Shown here one piece after another: positions 23,874-31,865 of a stretch of 64,000 nucleotides of DNA. The stretch is from Thiopontia sp964344435 (GTDB lineage: Bacteria > Pseudomonadota > Gammaproteobacteria > GCF-002020875). Location of the stretch: NCBI GenBank assembly GCA_964344435.1, contig CAYFNH010000002.1, positions 1-64,000 of the forward strand. Direction: 5' to 3'. The number at the start of each line of letters is the position of its first letter. Positions within the stretch are counted from its first letter, which is position 1. The notes beneath the pieces are model-generated. The model had not been told where the DNA came from, did not search any database, and was given only the letters and a program-made list of their open reading frames with translations. Both the position numbers and the translations under genes were made by a program.

Positions 23874-24512
23874 ATGTCCGCACCTACACCGGAACAGCAT
23901 CTTCGCGGCCTCTATCTGATTACTGACCACCAGCTAACCGAAAAGAGTGGACTGGTAGCGGCCGTCGCGGCCGCCATTCAGGGGGGCGCCCGACTGGTTC
24001 AGTACCGCAACAAACACGCTACACAGGCACGCAAACGGTGGGAAATCGAGGATCTGCTAACCCTGTGCCGCCCGCTCGGGATCCCTCTGATTGTCAACGA
24101 TGATATTGCACTGGCTGCCGAGACCGGGGCAGATGGGGTTCACCTCGGCACTGAGGATGGCGACATCTCGGCAGCACGAACCCGACTCGGCACTGCAGCG
24201 ATCATCGGTGCCTCCTGTTACAATTCACTGGATCGTGCCAGAACAGCAGCCGCTGAAGGAGCCAGTTACGTCGCCTTTGGTCGCTTCTTCCCCTCGCAAA
24301 CCAAGCCAGACGCGGTTCTGGCCACACCGGATCTGCTTCAGGCTGCACGTGCAGAGCTGAAGATTCCACTCTGTGCCATCGGGGGGATCGATGCCACCAA
24401 TGGTACGGAGCTGATCACAGCCGGTGCGGATATGCTGGCTGTGGTTCATGCCGTTCTGGCTGCCGATGATATTACTGCGGCAGCTGGCACACTGAATAAC
24501 CTGTTTCATTAA
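23874..24512 (+). CDS. thiE: Thiamine-phosphate synthase
   Basis: Couples HMP-PP and thiazole phosphate to thiamine phosphate. The 212-residue TIM-barrel protein shows LYLITDHQL near residue 13, GGARLVQYRNKHA, LIVNDDIALAAETGADGVHLG around 68-88, IIGASCYNSLDRA, SYVAFGRFFPSQTKP, and PLCAIGGIDATNG. All substrate-binding blocks are in place. No TPP riboswitch was seen before it. It follows the chemoreceptor by six bases and precedes hemL. Confidence 0.95.
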   Translation: MSAPTPEQHLRGLYLITDHQLTEKSGLVAAVAAAIQGGARLVQYRNKHATQARKRWEIEDLLTLCRPLGIPLIVNDDIALAAETGADGVHLGTEDGDISAARTRLGTAAIIGASCYNSLDRARTAAAEGASYVAFGRFFPSQTKPDAVLATPDLLQAARAELKIPLCAIGGIDATNGTELITAGADMLAVVHAVLAADDITAAAGTLNNLFH

Positions 24513-24531
24513 AAATTCCAGAGGAGGGAAT

Positions 24532-25812
24532 ATGACCCGCTCACATGACCTGTTTCAAACTGCTCAACAACACATCCCCGGCGGCGTAAACTCCCCGGTA
24601 CGCGCCTTTCGTGGCGTTGGCGGCGACCCGGTCTATATCAAACGGGCCGAAGGGGCCTATATCTATGATGAGGATGGCCGTGGCTATATCGACTATGTTG
24701 GCTCCTGGGGGCCGATGATCCTGGGGCATGCCCACCCGGAAGTGATCGAGACGGTACAGCGCAGTGCCGCCAATGGCCTCAGCTTCGGTGCCCCTACCGA
24801 AATCGAGACCATCATGGCGGAGAAGGTGAAGGCCCTGGTTCCCTCCATCGAGATGGTGCGTATGGTCAGCTCCGGTACCGAGGCGACCATGAGTGCGATC
24901 CGTCTCGCCCGTGGCTATACCGGACGTGACAAGATCGTCAAGTTCGAGGGCTGCTACCATGGCCACGCCGACTCTCTGTTGGTAAAGGCCGGCTCCGGCG
25001 CCCTTACCTTTGGTGAGCCTACTTCACCCGGTGTTCCCAAGGCACTGGCAGAGCACACCATCACCCTCAACTACAATGACAGTGATCAGGTACGAACGCT
25101 GTTTGCCGAGATCGGGGATGAGATCGCCTGCATCATCGTCGAACCGGTGGCCGGCAACATGAACTGCATCCCCCCGGTAGCGGGTTTTCTTGAAACCCTG
25201 CGCGAGGTGTGTGATGCCCACGGCTCGGTTCTGATTCTGGATGAGGTGATGACCGGCTTCCGCGTCAGCCTCGGCGGTGCACAGGGCAAACTCGGCATTA
25301 CCCCCGACCTGACCACGCTGGGCAAGGTGATTGGTGGCGGTATGCCGGTAGGGGCATTCGGCGGCAAACGCGAGATCATGGAACATCTATCCCCTCTGGG
25401 CCCGGTCTACCAGGCGGGTACCCTCTCCGGCAATCCTCTGGCGATGGCCGCCGGGCTCAAAACCCTGGAGCTGATCTCTGCCGACGGCTTCTTTGATGAA
25501 CTGGAACAGAAAGTCGCCATTCTCACCGACGGCATCCTGGAGGCAGCCAACGAACACAATATCCCGATGCGCTGCAACCGTATCGGCGGCATGTTTGGCC
25601 TCTTCTTCACCGAAGCCGACAAGGTGGAGACCTTTGCCGCAGTCAGTAACTGTGATGGTGAACGCTTCAACCGCTTCTTCCATGGTATGCTCAAGGAGGG
25701 AGTCTATCTGGCCCCCTCCTCCTACGAGGCTGGTTTTGTCTCCTCGGCACACCGTGAATCAGACCTGGAGGCGACCATCAAGGCGGCACGCAAGGTACTC
25801 GCCTCACTTTGA
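24532..25812 (+). CDS. hemL: Glutamate-1-semialdehyde 2,1-aminomutase
   Basis: PLP enzyme converting glutamate-1-semialdehyde to 5-aminolevulinate, the tetrapyrrole precursor (C5 pathway). The 426-residue protein has PGGVNSPVRAFRGVGGDPV at the N-terminus, GSWGPMILGHAHP, MVSSGTEATMSAIRLARG, FEGCYHGHADSLL, LILDEVMTGFR with the PLP-ring Asp, and TTLGKVIGGGMPVGAFGG with the Schiff-base Lys near residue 267. AGGAGGG lies before the ATG. Heme and sirohaem demand, and possibly cobalamin, draw on this step. Confidence 0.97.
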   Translation: MTRSHDLFQTAQQHIPGGVNSPVRAFRGVGGDPVYIKRAEGAYIYDEDGRGYIDYVGSWGPMILGHAHPEVIETVQRSAANGLSFGAPTEIETIMAEKVKALVPSIEMVRMVSSGTEATMSAIRLARGYTGRDKIVKFEGCYHGHADSLLVKAGSGALTFGEPTSPGVPKALAEHTITLNYNDSDQVRTLFAEIGDEIACIIVEPVAGNMNCIPPVAGFLETLREVCDAHGSVLILDEVMTGFRVSLGGAQGKLGITPDLTTLGKVIGGGMPVGAFGGKREIMEHLSPLGPVYQAGTLSGNPLAMAAGLKTLELISADGFFDELEQKVAILTDGILEAANEHNIPMRCNRIGGMFGLFFTEADKVETFAAVSNCDGERFNRFFHGMLKEGVYLAPSSYEAGFVSSAHRESDLEATIKAARKVLASL

Positions 25813-26294
25813 GCGCATTGTGGACGGCACTGAACGACTGGTTCAGTGCCAATGAGACGCTACTGTTCTGGGTTGGAGTGGGCTCGTCCGCAATGCTGGT
25901 TGGCTCCATTCTGGCCCTGCCCTGGCTGGTAGGGCAGATCCCGGAAAACTACTTCCGCCACCCACAGGAGCCGGTTGCCCCTGCCCTGCAGGAGCATCCC
26001 CTGCTGCGCCTGCTGCTCCACCTGCTGAGAAATGTGGTCGGAGGTATCCTGATTATCGCCGGATTCCTGATGCTGTTCCTGCCGGGACAGGGATTATTGA
26101 CCCTGCTACTGGGGATCATGCTCTGCCATTTTCCCGGCAAATACCGTCTGGAGCAGTGGTTCATCCGCCAACCCGGTATACTTGGCGCTTTAAACTGGTT
26201 TCGTGAAAGGGGTAACCACCCCCCACTGAGCCTTGCACCCAACGAAGATAACCATGAACAATCACGAATCAACCGCTCCTCTGGAAGGTGCTGA
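25809..26294 (+). CDS. Small membrane protein resembling PGPGW-type transmembrane proteins
   Basis: A 161-residue predicted inner-membrane protein. One helix is at about 18-40 (LLFWVGVGSSAMLVGSILAL) and a pair around 75-110. LMLFLPGQGLLTLLLGIMLC resembles the LPGPG loop of the PGPGW family, whose function is unknown. Translation probably starts at TTG 25809 inside the hemL stop codon, with coupling; no convincing ATG is available. The 3' end overlaps the next gene by 41 bases in another frame. The charged, Asn-rich C-terminus comes from the overlap. Confidence 0.65.
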   Translation: MSALWTALNDWFSANETLLFWVGVGSSAMLVGSILALPWLVGQIPENYFRHPQEPVAPALQEHPLLRLLLHLLRNVVGGILIIAGFLMLFLPGQGLLTLLLGIMLCHFPGKYRLEQWFIRQPGILGALNWFRERGNHPPLSLAPNEDNHEQSRINRSSGRC

Positions 26295-26682
26295 CCCAGA
26301 AAAAGCGGATGTCCGCCTGGCACTCTGGGCGGCCTCCCTCTATCTCATCAACCTGCTGCTGCTACCGGGCATCGGTTACCTGCTGCTTGGCTGGCTCTAC
26401 TTTCGCAACCGTGAGCGTGATGACCGACCGCTCGGTAACATCCACCTGCGCGAGGCCTTTACCGCCTCCACGGTTGGCGGAGGGCTGATTTTCGCCACCC
26501 TGCTCTTCTTCTGGATCGGTGGCTTCGATGTCTCCAGCAGCTGGGTCTATGCCATCATCTACTTTACCCTGATCCACTCCAGCTTTATTCTGCTGGGGGT
26601 ATTGGCACTGGCTCGCGCCTTTGCCGCAGAACCTTTCTACTATCCCCTTATCGGCAAACACCGCGCACGGCTGTTTGATTGA
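26254..26682 (+). CDS. Tic20/DUF4870-like membrane protein
   Basis: A 142-residue protein with three predicted membrane helices and a soluble N-terminal stretch. The arrangement ALWAASLYLINLLLLPGIGY, a basic/acidic loop FRNRERDDRPLGNIHLREAF, and a C-terminal EPFYYPLIGKHRARLF resembles the DUF4870/MamF-type fold (compare WEIPAIGKLARRYF of the mmsF product), but the match is loose. ATG 26254 is chosen for GAAGATAACC context and because an earlier start would put hydrophilic residues from the overlap at the N-terminus. Neighbouring sppA starts eight bases downstream. Confidence 0.7.
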   Translation: MNNHESTAPLEGADPEKADVRLALWAASLYLINLLLLPGIGYLLLGWLYFRNRERDDRPLGNIHLREAFTASTVGGGLIFATLLFFWIGGFDVSSSWVYAIIYFTLIHSSFILLGVLALARAFAAEPFYYPLIGKHRARLFD

Positions 26683-26689
26683 TGTACTC

Positions 26690-27616
26690 ATGATGAACCG
26701 TTACCAGAGTACAGAGCTGGAGGATGCCGTTGCCGAACTGAAGCGGGAGATGCGCCGTGGGCGCTGGTTCAAGAATACCCTCTACCTGCTGCTGATCGGC
26801 TATCTACTGCTACTGATTCTCGCCTCGGTGGGGGTAATTGATGAGATTGATCCGGCACAACGGATCGCCTCGATCAAGCTACAGGGGGAAATCAGCAGCG
26901 AGACCCCCAACAGTGCAGAGATTCTGGCCCCAGCCATCCGCAGGGCAGCCAAGGACGAGCGCGTAAAACATATACTGCTGCAGCTCAACTCCCCCGGTGG
27001 CACCCCCTCCCAGGCTGAACGGCTCTGGCAGCTGCTGCGCCAGGTAAAAAAGGATCACCCTGAAAAGAAGATCCTGGTCAGTATCGATGAGCTCTGTGCC
27101 TCTGCCTGCTACTACATCGCCTCCGCGGCCGATGAGATCCATGCCACCGAGGTCTCTCTGATCGGTTCCATCGGGGTACGCATGGGTGGTTTTGGCTTTG
27201 TTGGTGCGATGCAGAAGCATGGTGTTGAACAGCGTGAGCTGACCGCAGGCGAGTACAAGGCGCTGCTCGACCCGTTCTCTCCACGCAATCCGGAGACAGA
27301 GCAGTTCCTCAAGGAGCATGTACTGGCTACCACCCACAACATCTTTATTGACCGGGTCAAACAGGGGCGAGGTGATCGACTCGACCACGATAGCGAGCTG
27401 TTCAACGGGCTCATCTGGGTGGGTCAGGAGGCGAAGTCGCTGGGGCTGATCGACGGTTTCTCCTCTCCCCGGGAGATGGCTGACAACCTGCAGGTCGAGA
27501 GTATTGTGGATTACACCCCCAAGGTGGATCTGTTCGAGCAGTACGCCAACCAGTTTGCCGCCAGCCTGCGCAGTAGCTGGCGCAGTCTGACCCACAGCCG
27601 AGTGGAGATGCGGTAG
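26690..27616 (+). CDS. sppA: SppA-type S49 signal peptide peptidase
   Basis: A 308-residue membrane-anchored serine protease that degrades cleaved signal peptides and misfolded membrane proteins. It has one N-terminal membrane helix (about 33-53) and a protease domain with LQLNSPGGTPSQAERLWQLL and SIDELCASACYYIASAADEI (nucleophile Ser in the ASA turn). ATEVSLIGSIGVRMGG and TAGEYKALLDPFSP (general-base Lys) follow. It is the short, single-domain form of the family. ATG 26690 is used; the next codon is also ATG. It is convergent with the kinase gene that ends four bases away. Confidence 0.92.
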   Translation: MMNRYQSTELEDAVAELKREMRRGRWFKNTLYLLLIGYLLLLILASVGVIDEIDPAQRIASIKLQGEISSETPNSAEILAPAIRRAAKDERVKHILLQLNSPGGTPSQAERLWQLLRQVKKDHPEKKILVSIDELCASACYYIASAADEIHATEVSLIGSIGVRMGGFGFVGAMQKHGVEQRELTAGEYKALLDPFSPRNPETEQFLKEHVLATTHNIFIDRVKQGRGDRLDHDSELFNGLIWVGQEAKSLGLIDGFSSPREMADNLQVESIVDYTPKVDLFEQYANQFAASLRSSWRSLTHSRVEMR

Positions 27617-27620
27617 GGGG

Positions 27621-29333
27621 CTACTCCGGTAGCGCCTCGATAATGGCCTCATCCAGGGCTCTGGCTGCAGCCTCAATCTCCTCATCGGAGCTGAGCTGAT
27701 CCACGGCATCACACACCGTTCTCGCCAGATCGGTCAACCGAGGGTAGCCAAAGTTCGCGGCACTACCTTTGATGTTGTGTGCAGCCAACCGCAGCGCCTC
27801 CCACGCCCGTTCCTGCAGGGCACTACGAATTTCATGCTGGCGCTCGGCCGTACCCTGTAGAAAAATTTCTCTCAACTCGTCACTCACCACCAATTCATGG
27901 CTATGCGGGGCAAGCTGAAGTGACTTTGCCTCCTCTGCACTGAGTGATTGCAGGTACTGCTGCAACACCTTCTCCAGTGTGGATTCATCAACCGGCTTGG
28001 AGAGAAATGCATCGGCCCCCGCCTGCATGAATTTATTGCGATGCACCTGCATCACATTGGCCGTGAGTGCAACAATCGGCACCTGACAGAAGGATTGGCG
28101 CAACAAGGTAGTGGCCTCAATGCCATCCATCACCGGCATCTGCATATCCATCAAAATCAGATCCCAGGATTCAGATAACCCCCGCTCCAGAGCCTGCTGG
28201 CCATCCTCGGCAATCACCACTTCGATGCCATACCCCTCCAGCAACTGGCGCATCAGCAACTGTACCTCGCGGGTATCTTCCGCCACCAAGATCCGTCCTT
28301 GAAAATAGAGCAGCTCATCCTCCTGTCCGGCCTCTGCAATCGGCTCCCCCTGCTGCAACGGAAGATCCACCTGAAAACGGGAACCTCTCCCCTCTTCACT
28401 CTGTACCTCCACCATTCCCCCCATCAGCTGGATCAGTTTCCAGGAGATGTGCAACCCCAGTCCGGTTCCACCGTGCCTGCGGGAGATTGCCGAGTCGGCC
28501 TGATAGAAGGGTTCAAAGAGCTGTTCGATCACCTCTGTGGACATGCCGATTCCCTGATCCTCAACCACGATCCGGATCCAGCTCCCCTGCCCCAGTGGCC
28601 CCTCCTCCAGCTGTTCAACCTGTAGATGTACCTCACCCTGATCGGTGAACTTCACCGCATTGCCACAGAGGTTGAGCATAATCTGGCGAACCCGCTGCAG
28701 ATCACCAATCAACAGGTGGTCAAAAACCCCCTTCAGTTCCGCCTTGAAGGTGATGCCATCATCGGTCGAGCGGCGTGGAAAAATCTTCTGCAGCTCCTCA
28801 ACCAGCTCACGCATGTTGAAAGGGCTCCACTCCAGACTGAACCCCTCGGTATCCAGTCGGGAGAGATCCAGAATGTCATTCAGCATATAGAGTAGAGAGC
28901 GCCCGGAGATATCGATGGTCTGCAGTGTCTCCTGTTGCACCACAGTCAAGTCACTCTTTGCCAGCTGATCACTACTGCCCAGCAGAACCGTCAATGGGGT
29001 GCGCAGTTCGTGGCTCATGGTGGCCATGAACTCATCCCGAGCCTGATGGGCCCTGTCAATCTCCGCTTGCTGCTCCCGCAGTTGCTGCTGCATCGGGGTG
29101 ACTACCACCTGCTGCACACTGCTCCAGAGCAGCCCCCAGACCGCCCCGATAAACAGAACCAATACAACCATGGTCTCCATCAGGTAGAGCTCTACAAAGG
29201 TATTACTAACCAGCCCCAACCCAACCAACACCAACAGCACGACCGCAGCCAACAGCAACAGCACTCGACGCAGCAACGGACGCTGCCAGCGCAGCTCGAC
29301 CGCTTCATCCCCCCTGTGTACGAATGCTCCCAT
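27621..29333 (-). CDS. Hybrid sensor histidine kinase with receiver and HPt domains
   Basis: A 570-residue membrane sensor. Two N-terminal helices (about 20-70) have almost no periplasmic loop. Then come a coiled linker, HisKA with FMATMSHELRTPLTVLLGS near residue 105, a HATPase with NLCGNAVKFTDQGE and EDQGIGMSTEVIEQLFEPF and GGTGLGLHIS, a receiver with ILVAEDTREVQLL and LILMDMQMPVMDGIEA, and a C-terminal HPt with AAHNIKGSAANFGYP. This is the complete ArcB/BarA-style phosphorelay minus a final response regulator, which must be encoded elsewhere. With no large sensor domain it may sense membrane state. The next gene, upstream, is the ion channel, 11 bases away. Confidence 0.95.
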   Translation of the reverse strand: MGAFVHRGDEAVELRWQRPLLRRVLLLLAAVVLLVLVGLGLVSNTFVELYLMETMVVLVLFIGAVWGLLWSSVQQVVVTPMQQQLREQQAEIDRAHQARDEFMATMSHELRTPLTVLLGSSDQLAKSDLTVVQQETLQTIDISGRSLLYMLNDILDLSRLDTEGFSLEWSPFNMRELVEELQKIFPRRSTDDGITFKAELKGVFDHLLIGDLQRVRQIMLNLCGNAVKFTDQGEVHLQVEQLEEGPLGQGSWIRIVVEDQGIGMSTEVIEQLFEPFYQADSAISRRHGGTGLGLHISWKLIQLMGGMVEVQSEEGRGSRFQVDLPLQQGEPIAEAGQEDELLYFQGRILVAEDTREVQLLMRQLLEGYGIEVVIAEDGQQALERGLSESWDLILMDMQMPVMDGIEATTLLRQSFCQVPIVALTANVMQVHRNKFMQAGADAFLSKPVDESTLEKVLQQYLQSLSAEEAKSLQLAPHSHELVVSDELREIFLQGTAERQHEIRSALQERAWEALRLAAHNIKGSAANFGYPRLTDLARTVCDAVDQLSSDEEIEAAARALDEAIIEALPE

Positions 29334-29343
29334 CAGCCCCCAT

Positions 29344-30177
29344 CTATCTGGTAATTGAGTTGTGATCTCTCAGCAACTGTTCGATTCGATCGAGACGCCG
29401 CTCCATCGCCTCGGTATGCTCCCGAATCCAGTGTACCTCTCCCGCTTCCCCCTCGCCACTCTCCTGGTCGAACCGTTGATGCTCCCGGGTCAGTACATCG
29501 AGCACGATACCAACCATCATATTGAGAAAGACAAAAGTAGTGAGGAAGATGAAGCTGAGATAGTAGATCCAGCTCAGCGGGTAGACCGCCATGGTCTCAT
29601 ACATCACATCGGTCCAGTCCTCGAAGGTGGAGACCCGAAACAGGGTAAGCATTGAGATCGCCACATCTCCCCACAGGGTTTCGTTGATCTTCTCGAACAG
29701 AAAGCTGCCAACCGCCCCGTAGATATAGAAGATGACAAACATCAACAGCACCACATAACCCATGCGCGGAATCGCCTTGAACAGCGCATTGATCAACAGG
29801 CGCAGCTCGGGGATGAGTGAAACCAGTCGCAACACCCGGAAGATGCGCAGTAGCCGGGCCAGCAGCACCAGCTCGCTATCCTCCAGCGGGATCAGACTGG
29901 CAACCACAATGGTAAAATCAAACAGATTCCAGCCGGAGCGGAAGAAGTTGAGAAAGCGCCGCTCTGCCAACATGCGCACCGAGATCTCCAGTACAAAGAA
30001 GAGGGTGACACCGATATCGAGCCACTCCAGTGCCTGTGTCAGCTCCAGACTCAGGTTGTAGGTCTTGGCACCAATGGTGAGTGCAGAGACCACGATGATC
30101 AGGATGACCGCCGACTCGAACCATTTATTGCGCTGAAGCTGCTCCAATCGGGACTGAAAACCGGTTAACGTATTCAC
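29344..30177 (-). CDS. Voltage-gated cation channel, BacNav family
   Basis: A 277-residue six-helix channel protein expected to form tetramers. S4 is recognised by regularly spaced arginines (LLARLLRIFRVLRLVSLIPE, about 105-125). The pore reads TLFRVSTFEDWTDVMYE near residue 180, and S6 is FLTTFVFLNMMVGIVLDVLT. The C-terminal tail forms a coiled coil (EAMERRLDRIEQLLRDH). Compared with NavAb (TLESWSM), the filter TFEDWTD keeps Glu177 but has Asp at the positions of Ser178 and Met181. Two of the three changes that convert NavAb to the calcium-selective CavAb are thus present, so calcium permeation is a fair inference. It is probably in an operon with the kinase downstream. Confidence 0.92.
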   Translation of the reverse strand: MNTLTGFQSRLEQLQRNKWFESAVILIIVVSALTIGAKTYNLSLELTQALEWLDIGVTLFFVLEISVRMLAERRFLNFFRSGWNLFDFTIVVASLIPLEDSELVLLARLLRIFRVLRLVSLIPELRLLINALFKAIPRMGYVVLLMFVIFYIYGAVGSFLFEKINETLWGDVAISMLTLFRVSTFEDWTDVMYETMAVYPLSWIYYLSFIFLTTFVFLNMMVGIVLDVLTREHQRFDQESGEGEAGEVHWIREHTEAMERRLDRIEQLLRDHNSITR

Positions 30178-30227
30178 AACAAATTCCTCGACTCCATTAT
30201 CGGTCTACCGGGGGGCAAACAGCGACC

Positions 30228-30362
30228 TTATCCATGGTATCCCACTGCGATCAACAGACCGCCTACCGCCACGCCAAGCAGAAAAACGGCCAGCATCGCC
30301 AACAGCTTGCCCCACTAGGTACGCGGCACAAGACTCAGTGCCCACTCAAAAAAGATGCACAT
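30228..30362 (-). pseudogene. Short membrane-protein frame with an internal TAG
   Basis: On the minus strand a 45-codon frame reads MCIFFEWALSLVPRT, then TAG (30315-30317), then WGKLLAMLAVFLLGVAVGG..., ending at TAA 30228. The part after TAG is a clear hydrophobic helix. It may be a decayed gene, or a tiny protein starting at the internal ATG (AVFLLGVAVGG). No family is recognised. The rest of the 328-base spacer (30178-30505) shows no other supported feature. Confidence 0.25.
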
Positions 30363-30505
30363 CGTTCAACGCTGCATCTGATGCAATTCTTCTTGCCAGA
30401 GGCGTTTTGCACCATTCCCCCCAGAAGGTGTGCGTCACCTCTCCCTCTCGCAACTGCTCCAGCGCACCCTCCTGAAAATCGAAGAGCCGAATCCTCACTG
30501 CAGCA

Positions 30506-30709
30506 TCATCCCTGCGCTGCAACCCGACGGAATGCCACTTCCTCCATATCAGCCTGAATCGAGGCGCGCTCAATGGTCATGTTGACGACATTGCCCTGCT
30601 GATCCAGATCGACGTAGAGGTTCTCATTGATCTCTTTCGTTTCCGATACCGGATGGTCAGAAAACTCCATCAACGCCGTATCGGTATCTTCAAAATACTT
30701 AATTTTCAT
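30506..30709 (-). CDS. DUF2283-type small protein
   Basis: A 67-residue protein with the DUF2283 pattern: MKIKYFEDTDTALMEFSDHP, ENLYVDLDQQGNVVNMTIERA, a short beta-rich fold. It overlaps the end of the upstream DUF4258 gene, so the two form one transcription unit. Such pairs are frequent in bacterial genomes and resemble toxin-antitoxin modules in size and layout, but no activity is established. The tail after about residue 58 is poorly conserved. Confidence 0.75.
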   Translation of the reverse strand: MKIKYFEDTDTALMEFSDHPVSETKEINENLYVDLDQQGNVVNMTIERASIQADMEEVAFRRVAAQG

Positions 30710-30947
30710 CATTCGACTCCTTAAACCCCCGATCAAAGAATGCATTATGGATGGTTTCTCCATCCTCCAGAAGAATCACCCGCAAATACTTCCCCTCTTC
30801 TGCAATATATCCCCACTTTCTGATCCGTCCATCCTGCTGAACCTCTGTTGCAACAGGCTCTCTGACCACCGATTCGATCCATGCCGTATCAATCATGGCC
30901 CGGTCTGCCCGCTGCCGGGTATAGAGAAAATATTGGGTAAACTTCAT
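30699..30947 (-). CDS. DUF4258-type small protein
   Basis: An 82-residue protein starting KFTQYFLYTRQRADRAMI. It has the DUF4258-like run WIESVVREPVATEVQQDGRI and a central beta hairpin RKWGYIAEEGKYLRVILLED. DUF4258 proteins have a compact RelE-like or PIN-unrelated fold and are often next to DUF2283 proteins, as here (11-base overlap). A mobile toxin-antitoxin-like cassette is possible. Function unknown. Confidence 0.75.
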   Translation of the reverse strand: MKFTQYFLYTRQRADRAMIDTAWIESVVREPVATEVQQDGRIRKWGYIAEEGKYLRVILLEDGETIHNAFFDRGFKESNDEN

Positions 30948-30955
30948 CTGCTGAT

Positions 30956-31195
30956 CTATCCTTCTCGATTGATTACGAAATTCTCAAGATAGTCCCGATA
31001 GAGCTGCACCACATTGGCTACGCTCACCGATTCGTCAGGAACGAATCGGGACGCATCCCGTGCGCCCGAAGGGGACACACCAGGGACGGTGTAGATCAGC
31101 TGCGAAGACATCTCCTGAAAGGCATCATCGGAGTCCGTCACCAGATAAATATGGGTCAATCCCTCTCTGATCAATCAGGTCATCAATAGCTGCCA
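30956..31195 (-). pseudogene. Remnant of an unrecognised gene, interrupted by a palindrome
   Basis: Minus-strand coding-like sequence runs LTHIYLVTDSDDAFQEMSSQ, then an insert rich in palindrome (31027-31060), then VVQLYRDYLENFVINREG. The first 40 bases (ATG at about 31195, AAIDDLIDQ) are in a different frame from the rest, so at least one frameshift is needed to join them. The two flanking pieces read like one conserved domain split by the insert. I do not recognise the family with confidence. Confidence 0.4.
31027..31070. repeat. Double palindrome inserted in a gene remnant
   Basis: CCGATTCGT/ACGAATCGG (31027-31035/31041-31049) is followed by an overlapping CGGGA/TCCCG hairpin (31047-31051/31056-31060) and GTGCGCCCGAAGGGG. 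The piece looks like an extragenic palindromic unit that landed within coding sequence; only one copy was noticed in this window. Confidence 0.4.
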
Positions 31196-31238
31196 TAGCA
31201 GACCTCTATAGATTTTGAATACAGGGCAAATTTTATCA

Positions 31239-31865
31239 CTACTCTAATCCCCATTGAGGAATCAACTGCTGCTCCAGACCCAACTGATCCAGAATCCGTG
31301 CCACCACAAAATCAACCAGGTCTTCCACCGACTGGGGCTGCTGATAGAGTCCTGGGCTGGCCGGTAGAATGGTGACACCATTTTGCGACAACTTGAGCAT
31401 ATTCTCCAGATGGATGGTGGAGTAGGGGGTCTCTCTTGGGACCAGAATCAGCTTTCTCCGCTCCTTGATCATTACATCGGCGGCACGCTCCAGCAGGTTA
31501 TCACTACTACCATGTGCAATCGCCGAGAGTGCCCCCATCGAGCAGGGGCAGACCACCATCGCACGCGGGCCACCGCTACCACTGGCCACCGGAGACAACC
31601 ACTCCTGTTTTTCATACAGTGCCAACTGGCCCGGTTCTGCATGAAAGCGCTCCGCCAACAACAGTTGGGCCGTCTCACTCTCCGCCGGCAGGGCCACACC
31701 GGCTTCCATCTCCATCACGATCCGGGCGGCATCAGAGAGCATCAACCAGACCCGCTGCTCTGCTGCCAGCAGTTGCTCCAGCAGGCGCAGTGCATAGGCT
31801 GCACCGGAGGCCCCGGTCACTCCCAGCGCAATGCTGTTGCTGCGACTCCAGTTGGATTGGTTCAT
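31239..31865 (-). CDS. ubiX: Flavin prenyltransferase UbiX
   Basis: Makes prenylated FMN for the UbiD decarboxylase of ubiquinone synthesis. The 208-residue flavodoxin-like protein shows ALGVTGASGAAYALRLLEQL near residue 12, PRAMVVCPCSMGALSAIAHG around 94-113 (FMN phosphate and catalytic region), MIKERRKLILVPRETPYSTI near 130-150, and LPASPGLYQQPQSVEDLVDF. All catalytic blocks are retained. The start overlaps the end of mpl by four bases, so the two are translated together. Aerobic or facultative respiration with ubiquinone is implied. Confidence 0.96.
   Translation of the reverse strand: MNQSNWSRSNSIALGVTGASGAAYALRLLEQLLAAEQRVWLMLSDAARIVMEMEAGVALPAESETAQLLLAERFHAEPGQLALYEKQEWLSPVASGSGGPRAMVVCPCSMGALSAIAHGSSDNLLERAADVMIKERRKLILVPRETPYSTIHLENMLKLSQNGVTILPASPGLYQQPQSVEDLVDFVVARILDQLGLEQQLIPQWGLE

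Noticed and set aside
30346..30573. 75-codon minus-strand frame overlapping the DUF2283 gene
   Set aside because: It overlaps a better-supported gene in another frame and has no recognised domain; the translated text looks like shadow sequence.
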